33,105 nucleotides of DNA, taken from assembly GCA_012838635.1 (NCBI GenBank), contig DUOW01000034.1, forward strand, positions 1 to 33,105. Direction: 5' to 3'. Under the pieces are notes generated by a model that saw only the letters and a program-made list of their open reading frames with translations, was not told the origin of the DNA and made no database searches. Each line of letters opens with the position of its first letter. Position 1 is the stretch's first letter. The position numbers and the translations under genes are program-made. Positions 1 through 7,573 of the stretch are shown here, piece by piece. The stretch is from Acholeplasma sp. (GTDB taxonomy: Bacteria > Bacillota_I > Bacilli_A > ML615J-28 > CAG-698).

Positions 1-18
1 ATATTTAAGAGGTTAATT

Positions 19-1956
19 ATGGCTAAAAATACATTTACAAAAGCCCGCAAAATTAAACTAATAGCAACAGCTATTTTTGCTTCCCTGATTATCGGATCAC
101 TTGTTGCGGCATTTATATTTTTCAAAGAACCAATTTTAGAGGCAATTGAACTAAAATCAATTGAACGAATTCAAACTGCCTTTAAAGACTTAGGCATCTT
201 AGGACCAATTTTATCAGGGATCATTCTGATTATGACAATGTTTACCTTTGTTGTTCCCGTTACAATTATCCAAGTAGTATCGATGCTTGCTTATGGTAAC
301 TTAGTTGGTTTCCTTACTTGTCTTGGAGCAATCATCATTGGTAACTCAATTTTATATTTTGTAGTTAATAAGTTAAACAAAACTTTAGAAGCAAGTTATA
401 CTGATGAAGAAAAAGCAATCAATGAAAAGTTAGACAAAATAAGCACATCAAAAAAGGTAAGCTTTTCAATCTTCTTACTTTATTTTGTTCCCGGAATCTC
501 TGTTGGGTTAGTTGCAAGTTTAGGGGTTAGAGCTAAATTCAAATATCCAAAGTTTTTACTTATCTCTACAATCGGTAATGTCATTAACTTACTTTATGTA
601 ATGTTATTTGGACTGACAATTACCCAAGATCAACTAGTCCTTGCTTTAATTTTAATAATTGTTTATATAATTTTATTTATCATATTATTTATCTTTAGAA
701 AGAAAATAATTACGAAGATTTTAAATCCGAAAAAAGATACAGAATACTATCGTACTAATAACAGACGGATGAGAAAGTTATTATATTATCCTTTAGTTAC
801 TTTTGTAAAGATCTTTATCTTTAAAAGATATAAAGTTAAAGTTAAAAAACTAAACTTAAAAAAAATTAAAGGACCTTTTGTTGTTCTATTCAATCACCCA
901 TCACCTTTAGATGCAGCTTATGCTTATGCTGAACTTGGAATTAAGAATAGGCCTTCAACTTTGATTGCATCTTACTACTATACAAATATAAAAACAGCTA
1001 AGTTTTTCTATCATATGGGTGGTATTTCTAAACACTTATATGCTCCTGATTTAGGTGCTGCAAAAAAAGCTCTAAGAGCTGCTAAACAAGGCTGGCCAAT
1101 AGGTCTTGCTCCTGAAGGTCGCTTAAGTGCTTATGGATCGCTAGAAACAATTACCGAAGCAACTCCTAAATTCTTAAAGAAACTAAACTTACCTTTAGTT
1201 TTTGTAAATATCAAAGGGGCCTACCTAACAAAACCTAAATGGGCTTCAAACTTTAGACGAGGTAAAATTGATGTAACATACGAGCTTATGTATGAAAACT
1301 TTGATTTAAACCAATTATCAGATGAAGAATTATTAAATACAGTTATTGAAAAACTATCATATGATGACTTTGCTTGGCAAGAAGAAAATAAAGTTTACTA
1401 TAAAGGTAAAAAGTTCGCCAATGGTTTAGAAAATATCTTATACCACTGTCCTGTTTGTAATAGTGAGTTTACTTTAGAAATGAATGATCATGATATCACA
1501 TGTACTAAATGTCATATCAAGATTAATTTAGATAATTACTATCAGTTTAATTCTGATAATCCTAAAGTACCTAAAAACATTAGAGACTGGTATTTACTTC
1601 AAAAAGACTTAGCAAGCAAAGCTATTAAAGATCCTCATTTTAAAATGGAATCAAAAACAGTCTTTAAACTACCAGATCCTAAAGGCAAAGGCTTTAAAAC
1701 TGTAGGTGAAGGAAAAGTTATTTTAGATAAAACTGGTTTAAAATATGTAGGGACAAACGATAATCAACCTTTTGAAAAATTCTTTGAACTTCATTCAGTT
1801 CCTGTAATTCTATTTGGTGCTGGAGTTGATATTGAGTTTTATCGTGATAATACTATTTACTTTTTCGAACTAGAAAACTTAAAAGAATGCGCTAAGTATA
1901 GCATTTACTGGGAAGCATTATATAACGAATATATTGGAGAAAAAAAAGATGAATGA
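19..1956 (+). CDS. DedA/VTT membrane domain fused to PlsC-type acyltransferase with C-terminal zinc ribbon
   Basis: This 645-residue protein probably transfers an acyl chain to a lysophospholipid (1-acylglycerol-3-phosphate acyltransferase family) at the membrane. Residues about 15-235 form several hydrophobic segments of the VTT/DedA type, including a motif around FVVPVTIIQVVSMLAYG. Residues about 255-440 carry the PlsC motifs: NHPSPLD, with H293 and D298 in the H-x4-D catalytic box, and PEGR at 365-368. A C-x2-C...C-x2-C zinc ribbon follows (C477, C480, C495, C498), and then about 140 unassigned residues. DedA-like proteins are linked to lipid scrambling, so coupling of synthesis and lipid movement is an inference. 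The ATG at 19 follows AAGAGG at 7-12. The stop overlaps the next gene, so the two are probably co-transcribed. PlsC proteins are usually about 200-250 residues, so this fusion is unusual. Substrate unknown. Confidence 0.9.
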   Translation: MAKNTFTKARKIKLIATAIFASLIIGSLVAAFIFFKEPILEAIELKSIERIQTAFKDLGILGPILSGIILIMTMFTFVVPVTIIQVVSMLAYGNLVGFLTCLGAIIIGNSILYFVVNKLNKTLEASYTDEEKAINEKLDKISTSKKVSFSIFLLYFVPGISVGLVASLGVRAKFKYPKFLLISTIGNVINLLYVMLFGLTITQDQLVLALILIIVYIILFIILFIFRKKIITKILNPKKDTEYYRTNNRRMRKLLYYPLVTFVKIFIFKRYKVKVKKLNLKKIKGPFVVLFNHPSPLDAAYAYAELGIKNRPSTLIASYYYTNIKTAKFFYHMGGISKHLYAPDLGAAKKALRAAKQGWPIGLAPEGRLSAYGSLETITEATPKFLKKLNLPLVFVNIKGAYLTKPKWASNFRRGKIDVTYELMYENFDLNQLSDEELLNTVIEKLSYDDFAWQEENKVYYKGKKFANGLENILYHCPVCNSEFTLEMNDHDITCTKCHIKINLDNYYQFNSDNPKVPKNIRDWYLLQKDLASKAIKDPHFKMESKTVFKLPDPKGKGFKTVGEGKVILDKTGLKYVGTNDNQPFEKFFELHSVPVILFGAGVDIEFYRDNTIYFFELENLKECAKYSIYWEALYNEYIGEKKDE

Positions 1957-3388
1957 AAAACCGATGACAGAAAAACAGTTTCTCCAAATTAATAAAAGAT
2001 CATTTATTACTGCACTTATTATTCTTGTAGCAATTTTATTTGCATCTTACATCTTAACTTTAGTAATCCCTCAAGGTGAATATGTAACAGTTGAAGGGGT
2101 TAGAAGTTATCAAGCAATTGAACCAAGAGAAAGCTATAGTTTTGGTAAATTCTTACTCTCACCATTCTTAATCTTTGGTAGTAGTCATGGAATTACAATT
2201 ATTGCTATTTCCTTATTCCTACTAATCTTAGGTGGTTCTTTTAACGTAATTGATAAAACAGGAGGAATTAAATCAATTCTTTCTTGGCTTGTAGCTAAAT
2301 TTAAAGATAAAAGATTAACTTTAGTTTATGCTGTTATTTTATTCTTTATGTTATTTGGTTCGTTATTTGGAATTTTTGAAGAATCAATTACCTTACTTCC
2401 AATTATCATTATGTTATCACTATCAATGGGTTGGGATACTTTTACAGGTCTTGTTATGTGCCTTATGGCAACTGGCTTTGGTTTTTCTTCCGCAATCACT
2501 AATCCTTTCTCTGTTGGACTTGGTAGCCAGGCAATGGAAATTAGCTTAGTAAGTGGAATTTGGTATCGAATTTTAATCTTTATCATTATGTATCTATTGT
2601 TATGCGTCTTTATTACAAAACATATTAAACAAATTGAAAAAGATCCAACAAAATCCCCAACATACGAATCTGACCTAATAAAAAAAGAAAATCTAAAACT
2701 AGATTTAAATGAAAAAGATGAAAAGCAAAGCTTAACTTTAAAAGTTTATGCAACACTATTTATTACACTACTTGTGGCAATTATTGTATCATCTATCTTA
2801 GGATCATTTATTGATGCCTTAAGTGGTCTTTCAATTCCTATTATTGCAATTATCTTTTTAATAGGAACAATCATATCTTTACTAGTACTAAAAGTACCAT
2901 TTAAAGAAGGTGCTTCTTACTTCTTCAAAGGAGTTTTAGGAATCTTACCATCAATTATCTTAATTGTTCTTGCTGGTTCAATTAGACTAGTTTTAGAAAA
3001 TGGAAAAGTAATGGATACAATTATCTATGAGTTATCTAATGCATTAAGTGGTGGAAGTCCAATTTTAGGAATACTATTTGTTTACTTTATTACTTTAGTA
3101 ATTCAATTCTTTATTGGCTCTGCTAGTGCAAAAATTATTTTAATTATTCCTATCATTTCTGCGATTGCACATAATGTTGGGATAACACAAAATATTGCTC
3201 TACTTGCTTTTATCTTTGGTGATGGATTTACAGATTTAATTTATATTACAAATCCAATTTTATTAATCTCTTTAGGTGTAGCTGGCTTTAGTTATGGCAA
3301 GTGGCTCAAGAAAACTTGGCTCTTACAACTAATCGTCTTAGTAATTACAACATTACTTTTAATTCTAGGGTATTATATTGGATATTAA
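1949..3388 (+). CDS. YfcC/DcuC-family membrane carrier (C4-dicarboxylate or amino acid type)
   Basis: This is an integral membrane carrier of about 479 residues with roughly 11-13 hydrophobic segments, of the YfcC branch of the DcuC superfamily. Recognisable parts are an N-terminal helix followed by IPQGEY, the segment GGSFNVIDKTGG, the FGIFEESITLLPI region and the C-terminal GDGFTDLIYITNP loop. Family members are annotated as C4-dicarboxylate, short-chain fatty acid or basic amino acid carriers; the substrate here cannot be read from the sequence. The reading frame opens with a TTG at 1934. I prefer the ATG at 1949 because GGAG at 1936-1939 lies 9 bases before it. This start overlaps the stop of the acyltransferase gene by 8 bases, which suggests translational coupling. 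A strong hairpin terminator follows the stop. Confidence 0.88.
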   Translation: MNEKPMTEKQFLQINKRSFITALIILVAILFASYILTLVIPQGEYVTVEGVRSYQAIEPRESYSFGKFLLSPFLIFGSSHGITIIAISLFLLILGGSFNVIDKTGGIKSILSWLVAKFKDKRLTLVYAVILFFMLFGSLFGIFEESITLLPIIIMLSLSMGWDTFTGLVMCLMATGFGFSSAITNPFSVGLGSQAMEISLVSGIWYRILIFIIMYLLLCVFITKHIKQIEKDPTKSPTYESDLIKKENLKLDLNEKDEKQSLTLKVYATLFITLLVAIIVSSILGSFIDALSGLSIPIIAIIFLIGTIISLLVLKVPFKEGASYFFKGVLGILPSIILIVLAGSIRLVLENGKVMDTIIYELSNALSGGSPILGILFVYFITLVIQFFIGSASAKIILIIPIISAIAHNVGITQNIALLAFIFGDGFTDLIYITNPILLISLGVAGFSYGKWLKKTWLLQLIVLVITTLLLILGYYIGY

Positions 3389-3414
3389 AAAGGCATCAAC
3401 TGATGCCTTTTTTT
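3387..3414. terminator. Bidirectional Rho-independent terminator
   Basis: An 11-bp stem, AAAAGGCATCA pairing with TGATGCCTTTT, with a tiny AC loop is flanked by A and T runs on both sides. It lies between the convergent YfcC-like and cvpA genes and can end transcription from both strands. Confidence 0.88.
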
Positions 3415-4123
3415 ATTTAGTTAGTTTATCAATTAACCAACCAACAATATTATTATGGTATAACCAAGAAAATAGTCCAAATTTTGATGTTGCAAGTTGA
3501 TCAGCTACAAACGTATCAACAGCAGGAATTGTCTTAGCAAGGACAGTAAGTAACATTAAGAATAGCGAAATAATGATTAAAACATTTGCTAGGCTAAAAA
3601 TCCCACCTAAGATCTTATCAATTACACCTAAGAAACCCCATGTTAGAACTTTGCCTAAAATCCAAAGAACAATTACTAGCCCAATTAGTAAAACAATAAA
3701 TAATAAAACATAACCAATTATAGAGCAAATTACTTTTGCTAGACTTGGAGCTAAAAGCTGACTAAACGTAGTTCCAGGAGCAATATTACTAAAATCAACA
3801 TTTTTAATTACTAAATTAACAGCAAACGTTGGTAGTTTAGTTTGACTTAAAATAGCAAACATTTGTTCTTCAGTCATCCCATCAGGAACAGTTTGACTAA
3901 ACAAATCTCCTTGTCTTAAAAGCCAAGCATCAATTCGAGGGAAAACCCCGTTATAAAGTGCCCCTGTCGTAAACCAGTTTTCAAAAATGGGAAAAAGTAG
4001 TTTTGCTAAAAAGATTGCTAAGACAAAAGCAAGTAAGCCTCTTGCTTGCTTAGCAAAACCACTAAATAGACCTACGATCAAGGCTACTATTAAAACGCAT
4101 AAAATTATTACATCAAAAATCAT
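3413..4123 (-). CDS. CvpA-family membrane protein
   Basis: This 236-residue protein matches the CvpA (colicin V production) family. It has a hydrophobic N-terminus (MIFDVIILCVLIVALIVGLFSG) followed by a short basic linker FAKQARG, a second helix, a long extracytoplasmic loop (about residues 48-125), and two more helices followed by a C-terminal amphipathic segment. CvpA proteins are conserved membrane proteins linked to envelope homeostasis and bacteriocin or purF-region loci; the biochemical role is not settled. The gene has its own promoter (-35 TTGAAA, 17-base spacer, extended -10 TGGTATAAT). It is the last gene of the left minus-strand block and ends in the shared terminator at 3387-3414. 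Confidence 0.82.
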   Translation of the reverse strand: MIFDVIILCVLIVALIVGLFSGFAKQARGLLAFVLAIFLAKLLFPIFENWFTTGALYNGVFPRIDAWLLRQGDLFSQTVPDGMTEEQMFAILSQTKLPTFAVNLVIKNVDFSNIAPGTTFSQLLAPSLAKVICSIIGYVLLFIVLLIGLVIVLWILGKVLTWGFLGVIDKILGGIFSLANVLIIISLFLMLLTVLAKTIPAVDTFVADQLATSKFGLFSWLYHNNIVGWLIDKLTK

Positions 4124-4150
4124 AAGTCTACTTTCCTTTCATATGCTTAA

Positions 4151-4179
4151 ATTATACCAAAATCATCTTTCTTTTTCAA
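4151..4179 (-). promoter_or_regulatory. Promoter of the cvpA-family gene
   Basis: Read on the minus strand: -35 TTGAAA (4174-4179), a 17-base spacer, and -10 TATAAT (4151-4156) preceded by TGG (extended -10). The gene starts at 4123, and AAAGGAAAG upstream of it is the likely ribosome binding site. Confidence 0.8.
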
Positions 4180-4190
4180 TATAGTATCGA

Positions 4191-4925
4191 TTACTTTTTC
4201 TCTTTTTCTTCTTTCTTCTTATAGTAATATTCCTTAGTTTTTGCTTCGTATTCTTTTCTTTTACGTTCGTGTTCTTCTTTTTGTTCAATAAGTTCACGCA
4301 TCGTTTTTTCAGGATCAGTATAAGGAGACCTAATAACTAAAAGCATCGTAAAGTATAAATAAATACAAATTACAGTTGCAAAAACAGCTTGCCAAATTGA
4401 AGATGTTCCCCACTTAAGATATAAAAAAACCATAATAACAATTACTAAAAGTAAACTAACAAAAGCTTTCCAAAATAAGTTTTTATCATATTTATAAAAA
4501 GATCCGATAAAGATAATTAAATAAACAATCGTAACTACAACAGCTAAATAAGCACTATAGTTATGAATATCAGAAATCCTCCTCACAAAAGAAGGTAGAA
4601 AAGGTACTAAAATCGTAACTAAATATAAAAACACCATTAGACCTAATAAAACTTTTAAAAGCTTGCTTTTGTTTTTAAGTAAAGCATTTACATACATAAC
4701 TACAATCCCAAAAAATGTTAGAAGTGATATTCCCCAGACAATCAGCCTATTTTGTTCCCCAAACCTACCAGCAATTTGACTAAAGGTTAGTAAATAAATA
4801 TCACTTGTATAAGCAAACTTAAAAGAAATATAAGGAATAATAATTAAAGCAGCTATCCCTAAAGCTATAAGTAAATTATCAGTCTTTTTCTGATATTCAC
4901 TTTTCTTTTTGTCTTTTTTGTCCAT
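4191..4925 (-). CDS. Uncharacterised multi-pass membrane protein with charged ends
   Basis: I do not recognise this 244-residue protein. It has a lysine-rich cytoplasmic start (MDKKDKKKSEYQKKTDN), about six hydrophobic segments between residues 18 and 203, and a highly charged, probably helical C-terminal tail of about 40 residues dominated by E, K and R with several Y. The tail could be a coiled coil or a nucleic-acid/ribosome contact, but nothing specific can be read. Its start lies inside the end of cca (29-base overlap), with GAGGAAGAAG directly before the ATG, so it is the last gene of the tcdA-cca operon. No clear terminator separates it from the cvpA promoter region. Confidence 0.8.
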   Translation of the reverse strand: MDKKDKKKSEYQKKTDNLLIALGIAALIIIPYISFKFAYTSDIYLLTFSQIAGRFGEQNRLIVWGISLLTFFGIVVMYVNALLKNKSKLLKVLLGLMVFLYLVTILVPFLPSFVRRISDIHNYSAYLAVVVTIVYLIIFIGSFYKYDKNLFWKAFVSLLLVIVIMVFLYLKWGTSSIWQAVFATVICIYLYFTMLLVIRSPYTDPEKTMRELIEQKEEHERKRKEYEAKTKEYYYKKKEEKEKK

Positions 4926-6216
4926 CTTCTTCCTCTAAATACTTTAATAGTTTCTCCTTTTTATTTTCTACTTTGTTATCTAGGTATGCACTAAAGAGGA
5001 AGCCTAAAGCCTTCCCGATTCCTTTTCCTTCATAACCTAAATTAATTAAATCATTACCATCAATATCTAAGTCCTTGATGGAAATAATATCTTCTTTTTC
5101 TAACGTTTCTACTTCTTTTAGCTTTTCTTTTAAAAAGCTAACATCATGATCAATACTTAATAAATCTGCCTTAATTAAAAGAATCAATCTTTTTGTATTT
5201 AAAATTCCTATTCTACTAACTAGTCTTTTAAGATTAACTTCTTCTATTCTAATCATATGGCGTTCAATTAAAATTAGAACATCCCTTATAATAACTTTTG
5301 GATATTTCATTCGCTTTAAGATTTTTGAAGCTAAATCACATCCTGCCTTAGCATGACCAAAATAACGAGCAATACCATTTTCTAGTTTCCTTGTTTCTGG
5401 TTTACCTAAATCATGAAATAAAGCAGCTAATTTTAAGACTAAATCATTAGGTACTAAACTAACTACCTTTAGCGTATGGATTAATAAATCATCTTTGTGA
5501 TGGGGATTACTTTGATTATAGCCTTTAAATACTTTAAGTTCTGGAAGAAAGACCGTAAAAACATCAAAATATTCTTCTAAATAATCCTTAACATTTTCAT
5601 TTACTAAAATCTTATTAAATTCATCTTGAATTCTTTCAATCGCAATATTATTAAGTAAGTCTTTATTTTCCAATAAAGCTTTTTTTGTTTCACTTTCAAT
5701 CTCAAAATTTAATTTACTTGCAAACCTAATTGCTCTTAAAATTCTTAAAGCATCTTCCTTAAACCTTTTGTCTGGATTACCAATTGCTTTAATTTGTTTT
5801 GCTTTTAAATCATCTAGGCCACCAACTAAATCAATTACTTCCTTATTAAAACATAAAGCATTAATGGTAAAGTCTCTTCTTTTTAAATCTTCTTCTAACT
5901 TTGAAGAAAAGGTAACTTTTTCTGGTCTTCTATAATCTAAATAATCTGCTTCAGTCCTAAATGTAGTTACTTCATAAGTTTTACCATTAAGTACTAAACT
6001 AATTGTTCCAAATTCCTCGCCAATTTTATAAATATTATCAACTTTATTCTTAAATATTCTAATAATATCATTAGGTAAAGCATTGGTAGTTAAGTCATAA
6101 TCTAAAGGCTTTCTTCCAAGTAAACTATCTCTTACTGCTCCCCCAACAACATAAGCTTCAAACCCCTTACTTTCTAAAGTTTTTAAAATAAACTTAACAT
6201 CTTTAGGCAGCTTCAT
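4897..6216 (-). CDS. cca: CCA tRNA nucleotidyltransferase
   Basis: This 439-residue enzyme adds or repairs the 3'-terminal CCA of tRNAs using CTP and ATP. The class II nucleotidyltransferase head is clear: VVGGAVRDSLLGR (residues 23-35), the metal-binding DYD at 39-41, a KIGEEFGTI strand, and the RRDFTINAL motif near residue 113. An HD domain follows, with SNPHHKDDLLIHTLKVV and AALFHDLGKPETR. Head plus HD domain places it in the bacterial CCA-adding group with HD domain rather than a bare poly(A) polymerase; a CC-only enzyme cannot be excluded from sequence alone. It overlaps tcdA by 14 bases upstream and the membrane gene by 29 bases downstream, so it sits in a tightly coupled tRNA-maturation operon. 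Confidence 0.95.
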   Translation of the reverse strand: MKLPKDVKFILKTLESKGFEAYVVGGAVRDSLLGRKPLDYDLTTNALPNDIIRIFKNKVDNIYKIGEEFGTISLVLNGKTYEVTTFRTEADYLDYRRPEKVTFSSKLEEDLKRRDFTINALCFNKEVIDLVGGLDDLKAKQIKAIGNPDKRFKEDALRILRAIRFASKLNFEIESETKKALLENKDLLNNIAIERIQDEFNKILVNENVKDYLEEYFDVFTVFLPELKVFKGYNQSNPHHKDDLLIHTLKVVSLVPNDLVLKLAALFHDLGKPETRKLENGIARYFGHAKAGCDLASKILKRMKYPKVIIRDVLILIERHMIRIEEVNLKRLVSRIGILNTKRLILLIKADLLSIDHDVSFLKEKLKEVETLEKEDIISIKDLDIDGNDLINLGYEGKGIGKALGFLFSAYLDNKVENKKEKLLKYLEEEDGQKRQKEK

Positions 6217-6889
6217 TGTTATCCTCTAATAAATCTTTAATAACATATTCAGTAATTAAAAGGGCAGCAGCTGTTACTAAATAATCAATTGTCCCCATAT
6301 CTTTATTTAAAGGCTCTTCTTTTGAATATAAAACGGGAACATCTTTTATTCCTAAATCTCTAACCATTTTCCTATATTTCCTAGCTAGAGGACAAGTATC
6401 TGTTTTAGAAACATCAGCTATTTTCAAATCTTTAATATTTACTTTATTTGCAACTCCCATTGAAGAAATAAGCGGAATATTTAACTCTTTAGCTTTCTTT
6501 AAAATCGCAATCTTAGCATCTAAATCATCAACTGCATCTACAATATAACATACATCCTTAAAATCAACCTTATCAATTGTCTTATGATCAATTTTTAAAT
6601 CATATAGTTTACATGAAATATTGTTATTAACTTTTTTAGCTAGATGGTATGATGCAATAGTTTTCTTTAAACCTAATGTTGAATAGTTAGCTTGTTTTTG
6701 TCTATTAAAGTTGCTTGTTTCAACTAAATCATAATCAACTAAAACAAAACTATCAATTCCGCTTCTTACTAAGCTTGATAAAACATTACTTCCAATACCT
6801 CCAAGCCCAAAAATAGCAATTTTTGAGTTTGCTAACTTGTTATAGTTATCTAAACCAATTAAAGAAATTAACCTTTTGAATTGTTCCAT
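6203..6889 (-). CDS. tcdA: tRNA threonylcarbamoyladenosine dehydratase (TcdA/CsdL, E1-like)
   Basis: This 228-residue ThiF/MoeB-type adenylating enzyme probably cyclises t6A to ct6A at position 37 of ANN-decoding tRNAs using ATP. The nucleotide-binding loop FGLGGIGSNVLSSLVRSG spans residues 27-44. It is followed by VLVDYD and SNFNRQ, both typical of this family, then an AVDDLDAK region and a DTCPLARKYRK segment. The short length and these motifs favour TcdA over MoeB or ThiF. The ATG follows AAGGAG (6898-6903) and a strong promoter. It heads an operon with cca, and both act on tRNA. Confidence 0.88.
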   Translation of the reverse strand: MEQFKRLISLIGLDNYNKLANSKIAIFGLGGIGSNVLSSLVRSGIDSFVLVDYDLVETSNFNRQKQANYSTLGLKKTIASYHLAKKVNNNISCKLYDLKIDHKTIDKVDFKDVCYIVDAVDDLDAKIAILKKAKELNIPLISSMGVANKVNIKDLKIADVSKTDTCPLARKYRKMVRDLGIKDVPVLYSKEEPLNKDMGTIDYLVTAAALLITEYVIKDLLEDNNEAA

Positions 6890-6906
6890 ATTTATCTCCT
6901 TAATAT

Positions 6907-6916
6907 ATTATAGCAT
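6907..6916 (-). promoter_or_regulatory. Extended -10 promoter of the tcdA-cca operon
   Basis: On the minus strand TATGCTATAAT is an extended -10 with the hexamer TATAAT at 6907-6912. No good -35 is visible in the T-rich stretch upstream, which is common for extended -10 promoters. Confidence 0.72.
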
Positions 6917-6930
6917 AAAACCCAACTAAA

Positions 6931-6956
6931 AAAAAATAAAAGATTTACCTTTTATT
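6931..6956 (-). terminator. AT-rich terminator of the GNAT gene
   Basis: AATAAAAG (6935-6942) pairs with CTTTTATT (6949-6956) around a 6-base loop. On the minus strand it is followed by a run of T. The GNAT stop codon (6952-6954) is inside the stem. The stem has little GC, so efficiency is uncertain. Confidence 0.55.
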
Positions 6957-7359
6957 CTTTGTTTCTAACTAGTAATTTATTTTCTTCTTCGTAAACAAAA
7001 CCCATTTCTTCATAAACGATAGCAGTTTCTTTAGATCTAAATTTTAAATTGCAATAGATTTTTTCTACCTTTGGATATCTATCAAAGACTTCCTCAATCA
7101 ATAATTTCTTGGCATCAGTATGAGAATATTCATCTAAAGTAATTAAATCTTCAATAAAAATCATATACTGAAAATCCCCAACAAGTCTAATTAAACCTAC
7201 CATCTTTTTACCATCAAATAGTCCAAACGTAACTGAGTTACGGAAAGTATCGTATAACCTATAGTCATTAAATAAGTATCTTTCATATTGCTTTTCTTGA
7301 TAAATCTTTTTAATATCAGGTATCTCCCCAACATTAATCTTCTTTACTTTTAATTCCAT
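6952..7359 (-). CDS. GNAT-family N-acetyltransferase
   Basis: This 135-residue protein has the compact GNAT fold order: an N-terminal strand and helix (KKINVGEIPDIKKIYQEKQ), a central strand pair with GLFDGKKMVGLIRLVG, then FIEDLITLDEY followed by a helix, and a C-terminal YEEMGFVYEEEN segment typical of the last GNAT motif. It should transfer an acetyl group from acetyl-CoA to an unknown small molecule or protein. It stands alone, with its own promoter and terminator, between two unrelated transcription units. A 13-bp direct repeat lies on either side of it (6940-6952 and 7409-7421). GAGGTAG precedes the ATG. Confidence 0.8.
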   Translation of the reverse strand: MELKVKKINVGEIPDIKKIYQEKQYERYLFNDYRLYDTFRNSVTFGLFDGKKMVGLIRLVGDFQYMIFIEDLITLDEYSHTDAKKLLIEEVFDRYPKVEKIYCNLKFRSKETAIVYEEMGFVYEEENKLLVRNKE

Positions 7360-7381
7360 AATCTACCTCATATCTATAACT

Positions 7382-7410
7382 ATTTTACCAATTTATCCTC
7401 AAATTATCAA
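7382..7410 (-). promoter_or_regulatory. Promoter of the GNAT gene
   Basis: Minus strand: -35 TTGATA (7405-7410), a 17-base spacer, and -10 TAAAAT (7382-7387). GAGG lies about 6 bases before the ATG at 7359. Confidence 0.8.
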
Positions 7411-7423
7411 GATTTACCTTTAA

Positions 7424-7444
7424 AAAGGCTATATTTTAGCCTTT
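7424..7444. terminator. Second terminator-like hairpin between the GNAT and lipoprotein genes
   Basis: AAAGGCTA (7424-7431) pairs with TAGCCTTT (7437-7444) around a 5-base loop, with a T run following on the minus strand. About 78 bases separate it from the lipoprotein terminator. It may be a back-up terminator or the end of a small RNA; I see no coding region between the two. Confidence 0.65.
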
Positions 7445-7522
7445 GAAATAGTTTTAGATGACTAATGCCCTATAAAACTTAAATAAACCGCTCAGAAAGC
7501 AAGTTTTAGGTTTTTTTAAGAG

Positions 7523-7546
7523 AAAAAGGCCTAAAAAGGCCTTTTT
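7523..7546. terminator. Terminator of the regulator-lipoprotein operon
   Basis: AAAAAGGCC (7523-7531) pairs with GGCCTTTTT (7538-7546) around TAAAAA. T runs occur on both strands. It lies 27 bases past the lipoprotein stop. Confidence 0.85.
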
Positions 7547-7573
7547 TGATTTGTAAATACAATATCTTCATAA

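Noticed and set aside
2326-2586. Antisense reading frame within the YfcC-like gene
   Set aside because: It lies fully inside a well-supported membrane protein gene and has no ribosome binding site.
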